From Ruminococcus difficilis (lineage in GTDB: Bacteria > Bacillota_A > Clostridia > Oscillospirales > Acutalibacteraceae): a stretch of DNA of 64,000 nucleotides. How positions within the stretch are numbered: position 1 is the first letter of the stretch; each line of letters starts with the position of its first letter. Below the pieces are notes generated by a model. That model searched no databases. It saw only the letters and a list, made by a program, of their open reading frames with translations, and was not told the DNA's origin. The translations under genes and the position numbers were made by a program. The DNA lies in contig NZ_JAEQMG010000041.1 of assembly GCF_016680995.1 (NCBI RefSeq), forward strand, positions 62,001 to 126,000. The letters are read 5' to 3'. Shown one piece after another: positions 59,486-64,000 of the stretch.

Positions 59486-59764
59486 TTGAAATTTCTGTAT
59501 ATTTATCTGATCATTATCAATCTCATCGCGGTCATCGTGACGATCCACGATAAGCGCGCCGCCGTCAAGGGCACTTGGCGCGTCAAAGAGAATACATTGT
59601 TATTGATATCGGCGCTCGGCGGTTCACCCGCGATGTATCTGACGATGCTGTTGATCCGTCACAAGACCCGCAAACCGAAATTCATGGTCGGGATCCCGCT
59701 GATCCTGATCGTGGAACTCATCATCATTTATCTGGTGCTGCATTATGGCTATCGGATATTATGA
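59486..59764 (+). CDS. DUF1294 membrane protein
   Basis: This 92-residue protein has three hydrophobic segments (about 2-20, 38-57 and 68-90) and the DUF1294 signature (NLIAVIVTIHDKRAA, KENTLLLISALGGSPAMYLTMLL, RHKTRKPKF). The function is unknown. A TTG at 59486 after GAGGTCATT is the best start; the upstream open frame runs over the divergent gene. It overlaps the next gene by 20 bases. Confidence 0.8.
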   Translation: MKFLYIYLIIINLIAVIVTIHDKRAAVKGTWRVKENTLLLISALGGSPAMYLTMLLIRHKTRKPKFMVGIPLILIVELIIIYLVLHYGYRIL

Positions 59765-60626
59765 GTTCACCGTGAGCCCTGCCGATGACGGTATCACGCT
59801 CAAGAGCTTTCTCAGGCGGATCTGCGGTCTCTCGGCACGCTCCATGAAGGTCATCCGTTACGGCGGGGGCAGTATATCCCGCAATGGTATAGAGCTCCGC
59901 GCGCATCATATCCTACACACAGGCGATATCATCAAAGTGCGCCTGCCAAAGGAAGAGCAAAGTGATATCACTCCCGTTGAGGGCAAGCTCGATATCCTCT
60001 TTGAAGACGACCGCCTGTTGATCGTCAATAAGCCCGCCTATATGCCGGTACACCCCACCAAGATCCACCAGCTCGACACACTGGCGAACATCGTCATGTA
60101 TTACCAGCAGAGCAGGGGAGAGAGCTATCCCTTTCGCGCGCTGAACCGACTGGACAAGGATACCTCCGGCATCGTGATCCTCGCCAAAGACCGTATCGCC
60201 TACAACATGGTTTTCTCGACTGTCAAAAAGACATATGTAGCAATTTGTGAGGGAATCATCACCGGGAACGGTATTATCGATCTGCCGATCGGCGCCGCGC
60301 CCGACAGCAAGATAGAGCGCTGTGTGCGAGAGGACGGCGTAGCGGCGATCACCCATTATGAGCCGATACAGTCCTTTGGGCGTTACACCTTGTGCAAGGT
60401 TTGGCTCGAAACCGGCAGGACGCACCAGATCCGCTGTCACATGAGCGCGATCGGTCATCCTCTGGCGGGTGATACGATGTACGGCGGCAGTTCCGAGCTG
60501 ATCCGGCGTCAGGCGCTGCACTGTCAGTCCATCACATTACCGCATCCGATCACAAAAGAGTTGATCGAGCTCACAACCCCATATCCTGAGGATTTTTCAG
60601 CAATATTCAAATCAACCTCCCCATGA
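59745..60626 (+). CDS. RluA family pseudouridine synthase
   Basis: This 293-residue enzyme isomerises uridine in rRNA or tRNA. An S4-like N-terminal region (about 15-65) precedes the catalytic domain, with the active aspartate in ALNRLDKDTSGIVILAKD and the GRTHQIRCHMSAIGHPLAGD block. The exact target (RluA, RluC or RluD type) cannot be assigned. The start overlaps the DUF1294 gene, so the two are coupled. A family A repeat follows the stop. Confidence 0.92.
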   Translation: MAIGYYEFTVSPADDGITLKSFLRRICGLSARSMKVIRYGGGSISRNGIELRAHHILHTGDIIKVRLPKEEQSDITPVEGKLDILFEDDRLLIVNKPAYMPVHPTKIHQLDTLANIVMYYQQSRGESYPFRALNRLDKDTSGIVILAKDRIAYNMVFSTVKKTYVAICEGIITGNGIIDLPIGAAPDSKIERCVREDGVAAITHYEPIQSFGRYTLCKVWLETGRTHQIRCHMSAIGHPLAGDTMYGGSSELIRRQALHCQSITLPHPITKELIELTTPYPEDFSAIFKSTSP

Positions 60627-60652
60627 TACATACAAGATCATTTAGTTAAGAG

Positions 60653-60754
60653 GCTCCCTTTGGTAAAGGGGTCGCGTACGACACGCTGTCACCTGACACA
60701 CTTGTCAGGTGACTGAGGGATTGTATTCATTGACCGGGCGTCAGCGAGATACAG
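60653..60754 (+). repeat. Dispersed palindromic repeat, family A, copy 5
   Basis: It opens GGCTCCCTTTGGTAAAGGGG and has an extended second hairpin of 11 bp, GTCACCTGACA (60689-60699), CACT, TGTCAGGTGAC (60704-60714), then CTGAGGGATTG, a tail TTCATTGACC and GAGATACAG as in copies 1 and 2. It lies between converging genes. Confidence 0.78.
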
Positions 60755-60793
60755 TTTCTTAACGAAATGACATTGTTCATTGGGGAGGCCTTT

Positions 60794-61198
60794 CTATTTG
60801 ATTCGGACTTTTTCTTTTCGATTCACTCCCGCAACACCGCCGATAATACCGCACAACAGCATGACGACACTGCGGATGATCGTCAAAAGCCCGATGTTAT
60901 TCTTTGCGATACTCATCCCGACCGCGAACACGATCATCAATGCGATCGCGCCGCATAACGCGCCGATGACCAGTCCCTTGCATTTGGCGATCACACAGGC
61001 AATATACGCGCCGATCAACACGCTGAAGCCCTCGATCGCGACCATCACATAGTCGATGATCTCATAGGGGATACCAGACATCAACTTCAGCATCATCGAG
61101 AACAGACAGGTGAGCAGCACGGACAGTACAACAGAACAAAGCACACCGATCAAAACCGCTTTGACGATGTGCCCTTTATCTTTACCGAAATCAGACAT
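60794..61198 (-). CDS. TIGR04086 family membrane protein
   Basis: This 134-residue protein has four predicted membrane helices (about 14-38, 46-68, 74-96 and 102-122) and a short basic C-terminus. It matches the TIGR04086 family, which in Clostridia is typically encoded next to yajC; its role is unknown. The start is ATG 61198 with GGGGTGAA as ribosome binding site; an in-frame ATG at 61219 would place the hairpin within the coding region. Confidence 0.78.
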   Translation of the reverse strand: MSDFGKDKGHIVKAVLIGVLCSVVLSVLLTCLFSMMLKLMSGIPYEIIDYVMVAIEGFSVLIGAYIACVIAKCKGLVIGALCGAIALMIVFAVGMSIAKNNIGLLTIIRSVVMLLCGIIGGVAGVNRKEKVRIK

Positions 61199-61204
61199 AA
61201 AAAA

Positions 61205-61235
61205 TTCACCCCTGTACACTCTATGCAGGGGTGAA
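61205..61235 (-). promoter_or_regulatory. Hairpin overlapping the ribosome binding site after yajC
   Basis: A 10-bp perfect stem (61205-61214 with 61226-61235) with an 11-base loop lies between yajC and the TIGR04086 gene. Read on the minus strand it is followed by TTTTTT and then the ATG, and its 3' arm contains the AGGGGTGAA ribosome binding site. It can act both as a terminator and as a ribosome-site mask. Confidence 0.65.
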
Positions 61236-61240
61236 ATCCA

Positions 61241-61642
61241 TTATTCGTTATTCTTTTGTGCTTTCTTTTCTTCCTTCGCGGCCTTCTTCGCGGCACGGCG
61301 CTCCTGAAGCTCCTGGAACTTATCCGCTGTTGTCTTCTTCGCGGGAGTCGTTTCCTTGACGGTATCGACGCTGGAGATCGCCCATTTTTTGAACTTCATC
61401 TTGGTACGGTCGGGACCTGTCTCGATCACGAAAGCGTCCTCTTCTTCTTTGACCGCAATGATTCTGCCCTGAATACCGCCGATCGTCGTGATGTCATCAC
61501 CGATCTGGATATTGTTGCGCATTTCCTGTTCCTGTTTCTTCTTCTTCGAATTCGGGCGAATGAGCAAGAAGTAAAGAACTGCGAACAGACCTACATAAAT
61601 TAAAATAATCCACCAGCTGCCGCCGGATCCTGAACCAAACAT
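61241..61642 (-). CDS. yajC: Preprotein translocase subunit YajC
   Basis: YajC associates with SecDF and the Sec channel. The 133-residue protein has one N-terminal membrane segment (about 10-29, WWIILIYVGLFAVLYFLLI), then RPNSKKKKQEQEM, and the conserved IQIGDDITTIGGIQGRIIAV block. The C-terminal third is Lys, Ala and Glu-rich. It follows tgt in the widespread queA-tgt-yajC order. Confidence 0.94.
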   Translation of the reverse strand: MFGSGSGGSWWIILIYVGLFAVLYFLLIRPNSKKKKQEQEMRNNIQIGDDITTIGGIQGRIIAVKEEEDAFVIETGPDRTKMKFKKWAISSVDTVKETTPAKKTTADKFQELQERRAAKKAAKEEKKAQKNNE

Positions 61643-61715
61643 AGTTTATCTTCCTTTCAAATTATTCCAAGTTATTATAACAGGTAAGAATGATTTTTGC
61701 AAGTATAAAGTTGCA

Positions 61716-62846
61716 TTATATCCGCTTATCAAGGATATTTCTGTATTTTTGATAGAAAACCTCATAGCTACCCGCGTCTAAATTGTCACGTATTTTCTGC
61801 ATCAGCGTATTGTAGAAGTACAAATTGTGCATGACCGCCAGCCGCATACCGAGCATTTCCTTTGCTTTGAACAGATGTCTGAGATAGGCGCGGGTATGAT
61901 GCTGACACACGGGACAGTCACATTCGCTGTCGATCGGGTTTTCATCCAGCTCATATTTCGCGTTCATGATATTGATGATCCCGCTCCACGTGAACAGATG
62001 ACCGTGTCTTGCGTTGCGCGAGGGCATGACACAGTCGAACAGATCGACGCCCCTGTATACCGCCTCGAGGATATTGACCGGTGTGCCGACGCCCATCAAG
62101 TAGCGCGGCTTATCCTTCGGCGCGAAGGGTTCCACTGCCTCGATGATCTCATACATCGTTTCGGCAGGCTCGCCGACCGCCAGTCCGCCGATTGCGTAGC
62201 CGTCGAGGTCAAGCGCGGCGATCTCCTTCATGTGATCGATCCGCAGATCGCGATAGGTCGCGCCCTGATTGATGCCGAAGAGCATTTGATGCGGATTGAT
62301 GGTACCGTCAAGCGAGTTGAGCCTGTCCATCTCCGCCTTACATCGGTTGAGCCAGTTGGTGGTGCGCTTGACAGAAGCCTTGGCGTAGTCATACGGCGCG
62401 GGATTTTCCACACACTCGTCGAACGCCATCGCGATGGTCGAGCCTAAATTCGACTGGATCCGCATACTTTCCTCGGGACCCATAAAGATGCGTTTGCCGT
62501 CGATGTGGGAGTTGAACACAACGCCCTCTTCGGTGATGTTGTTCAGCTTCGCCAGCGAAAAGACCTGAAACCCGCCGGAGTCGGTGAGGATCACGCCGTT
62601 CCATCCGGTCATCTTGTGCAGACCGCCGAGCTTCTTGACCGTTTCGTCACCCGGACGCAGATGGAGATGATAGGTATTGCTCAGCATGACCTGCGTATTG
62701 ATATTTTGCAGATCATACGCGGATAACCCGCCTTTGATCGCGGCACAGGTCGCGACATTCATAAACGCCGGCATCTGTACCGTGCCGTGAACGGTTTTGA
62801 ACTCACCGCGTCGGGCAGTTCCTTCTTGTTTCAATAATGTATACAT
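61716..62846 (-). CDS. tgt: tRNA-guanine transglycosylase
   Basis: Tgt inserts preQ1 at position 34 of tRNAs with GUN anticodons. The 376-residue TIM-barrel enzyme has the catalytic aspartate in TDSGGFQVFSLAKL, a second in DLFDCVMPSRNARHG, and the zinc site CDCPVCQHHTRAYLRHL. The start has AAGGAAA upstream. It is separated from queA here by a toxin-antitoxin pair. Confidence 0.97.
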   Translation of the reverse strand: MYTLLKQEGTARRGEFKTVHGTVQMPAFMNVATCAAIKGGLSAYDLQNINTQVMLSNTYHLHLRPGDETVKKLGGLHKMTGWNGVILTDSGGFQVFSLAKLNNITEEGVVFNSHIDGKRIFMGPEESMRIQSNLGSTIAMAFDECVENPAPYDYAKASVKRTTNWLNRCKAEMDRLNSLDGTINPHQMLFGINQGATYRDLRIDHMKEIAALDLDGYAIGGLAVGEPAETMYEIIEAVEPFAPKDKPRYLMGVGTPVNILEAVYRGVDLFDCVMPSRNARHGHLFTWSGIINIMNAKYELDENPIDSECDCPVCQHHTRAYLRHLFKAKEMLGMRLAVMHNLYFYNTLMQKIRDNLDAGSYEVFYQKYRNILDKRI

Positions 62847-62911
62847 AGTATTTCCTTTTGCTTATAATATTGCCATCGCGTCGCCTATTTCGATGGTTTA
62901 AATGGTTATCT

Positions 62912-63286
62912 TCATTCAAATCGTTTGATCCAATCCAAAACATCTTCGTATTTTGCTTTACCGGAAGCAACGTCCATTCCGATTTTTATGACGTCATCGT
63001 CAGAAGGTGAAATATAAATTCCGTTCATCTCAAGAAAAGCAAGCATAACATACATTCCGATACGTTTGTTTCCGTCAACAAATGCATGATTTGAAATCAA
63101 AGAATAACCAAGTTTTGCGGCTTTCTCTTCTTTTGACGGAAAAAGCTCAATTCCGTCAAAGGTTTGATAAGCGGATTCTAATGCGCTTTCAAGAAGTCCG
63201 AAATCTCGCACTCCCTCGTCGCCGCCCGTTTCTTTTGCAATCAATTCATGTAAGAGCAAAACCTTTTCTTTACTGAATTTGATCAT
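62912..63286 (-). CDS. Doc-type (Fic fold) toxin
   Basis: This 124-residue protein is a death-on-curing family toxin. The motif HAFVDGNKRIG (H67, D71, N73) matches the Doc/Fic signature HXFX[DN]GNKR; Doc proteins phosphorylate EF-Tu and block translation. The start overlaps the stop of a small upstream gene (ATGA), the antitoxin candidate. The local base composition is clearly more AT-rich than the neighbouring queA and tgt, suggesting transfer. Confidence 0.9.
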   Translation of the reverse strand: MIKFSKEKVLLLHELIAKETGGDEGVRDFGLLESALESAYQTFDGIELFPSKEEKAAKLGYSLISNHAFVDGNKRIGMYVMLAFLEMNGIYISPSDDDVIKIGMDVASGKAKYEDVLDWIKRFE

Positions 63287-63462
63287 TTTGCCAACTCCTC
63301 AAACGCTTTGTGATATTTATTCAGTACATGAGCAGAAACCAGTTTAAACTTTTCTTCATCACGGGATTCATCTGTCGAATTGATTAAGTATTCAATCACA
63401 TCGCTTAACTGTTCATCGGAAATAATATCTATGATACTTTTTGCATATTCTCTTTCGCTCAT
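63283..63462 (-). CDS. Small antitoxin candidate upstream of Doc
   Basis: This 59-residue protein begins MSEREYAKSIIDIISDEQ and ends AFEELAK. It is acidic overall and helical in appearance, with no recognised DNA-binding motif. ATG 63462 is preceded by GGAGG with 8 bases of spacing, and its TGA overlaps the Doc ATG. Position, size and coupling are those of an antitoxin. I do not see a clear Phd or Fic-inhibitory motif, so the family is not assigned. Confidence 0.7.
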   Translation of the reverse strand: MSEREYAKSIIDIISDEQLSDVIEYLINSTDESRDEEKFKLVSAHVLNKYHKAFEELAK

Positions 63463-63568
63463 TCTGAAAGCCTCCGTTCTCTGTTATATATCTGTATGAT
63501 ATATTAGTTTTATTTGAGTGTCAACGATATATTATGAAGTGAATATAAATGGAGAATCGGTATATCTT

Positions 63569-64000
63569 CTAAACAATCAACATCGCGTCGCCGAAAGAGA
63601 AAAAGCGGTATTTCTCCCTGACCGCGACCTCATACGCCTTCATCGTCTTATCGTAGCCGTAAAAAGCGGACACCAGCATGATCAGTGTGCTTTCGGGCAG
63701 ATGAAAATTGGTGATCAGTCCGTCGAGTACCTTGAATTCAAAGCCGGGATAAATGAAAATATCGGTAAAGCCGTCACAGGCTTTGATCTCGCCGTACTCC
63801 GCCGCGACACTTTCGAGCGTACGGCAGGAGGTCGTACCGACCGCGATCACGCGTTTGCTGTTCGCTTTCGTTTTGCGGATCAGCTCAGCGGTCTCTGAGG
63901 GTATCTCATAATGCTCACTGTGCATTTTATGCTTGGTGACGTCATCGACCTTGACGGGCCTAAATGTGCCTAAGCCGACATGGAGCGTGACGTATCCGAT
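63569..64000 (-). CDS. queA: S-adenosylmethionine:tRNA ribosyltransferase-isomerase, partial
   Basis: QueA makes epoxyqueuosine from preQ1-modified tRNA, the step after Tgt. Only the C-terminal 143 residues are in the window; the frame runs through base 64000, so the start lies beyond it. Recognised blocks are [38 protein letters not shown] and [17 protein letters not shown]. It is oriented toward tgt. Confidence 0.95.
   Translation of the reverse strand: MGYVTLHVGLGTFRPVKVDDVTKHKMHSEHYEIPSETAELIRKTKANSKRVIAVGTTSCRTLESVAAEYGEIKACDGFTDIFIYPGFEFKVLDGLITNFHLPESTLIMLVSAFYGYDKTMKAYEVAVREKYRFFSFGDAMLIV

Overview
The window reads as a chromosomal segment of an anaerobic, spore-forming Gram-positive bacterium of the Clostridia, most likely order Oscillospirales (a Ruminococcus-like lineage). 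The evidence is a complete spoIIIA operon, a spoIIGA-sigE pair, both Firmicute replicative polymerases (DnaE and PolC), an IspH-ribosomal S1 fusion typical of Clostridia, a V-type ATPase, and a secreted alpha-amylase with a dockerin and a starch-binding module. The species cannot be named from the sequence. No rRNA, tRNA, CRISPR array, prophage or intact insertion sequence was seen.

Layout. 1-6.5 kb: a histidine phosphatase, then a run of RpiR regulator, HI0933 flavoprotein, cmk, plsC and ispH-rpsA. 6.5-9.9 kb: a YwlG-like protein, an HD-domain protein and ligA. 10-14.6 kb: spoIIIAA-AH. 14.8-16.9 kb (minus): intracellular type I pullulanase. 17.2-23.3 kb: nusB, a TsaD-like protein, xseA, dnaE. 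23.4-26.3 kb: pfkA, a MORN-repeat protein, a small lipoprotein. 26.4-27.9 kb (minus): sigE and spoIIGA. 28.1-37 kb: a nine-gene V-ATPase operon in the order F-I-K-E-C-G-A-B-D known from Enterococcus ntp. 37.2-38.7 kb: a YlmC/YmxH sporulation protein and an exported SleB-like cell-wall hydrolase. 38.9-52.1 kb: rpsB, tsf, then pyrH, frr, uppS, cdsA, dxr, rseP, ispG, polC. 52.2-56.4 kb: an AI-2E family permease and the dockerin amylase. 56.5-60.6 kb: an HPr-like protein (minus), mtaB, a GHL10 glycosidase-like protein (minus), a DUF1294 protein and an RluA-type pseudouridine synthase. 60.8-64 kb (minus): queA (cut by the window edge), a Doc toxin-antitoxin pair, tgt, yajC and a TIGR04086 membrane protein.

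How the genes work together. Isoprenoid synthesis (dxr, ispG, ispH) and undecaprenyl phosphate synthesis (uppS) sit beside phospholipid synthesis (plsC, cdsA) and translation genes (rpsB, tsf, frr, S1). The sporulation genes supply the mother-cell sigma factor SigE, its processing protease and the SpoIIIA channel. Starch use is represented by an extracellular, probably scaffold-bound amylase plus a cytoplasmic debranching enzyme feeding glycolysis (pfkA). The c subunit of the V-ATPase keeps the residues that bind sodium in Enterococcus hirae.

The less ordinary content lies mostly between genes: two families of dispersed palindromic repeats, one with compensatory changes in its stem; a repeat with terminal inverted arms inside the V-ATPase operon; an AT-rich toxin-antitoxin module splitting queA from tgt; an internal ribosome binding site that could release free S1 from the IspH-S1 fusion; and hairpins placed over ribosome binding sites. 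I did not find a clearly new multi-gene system. The most interesting single locus is the dockerin amylase, an amylosome candidate.
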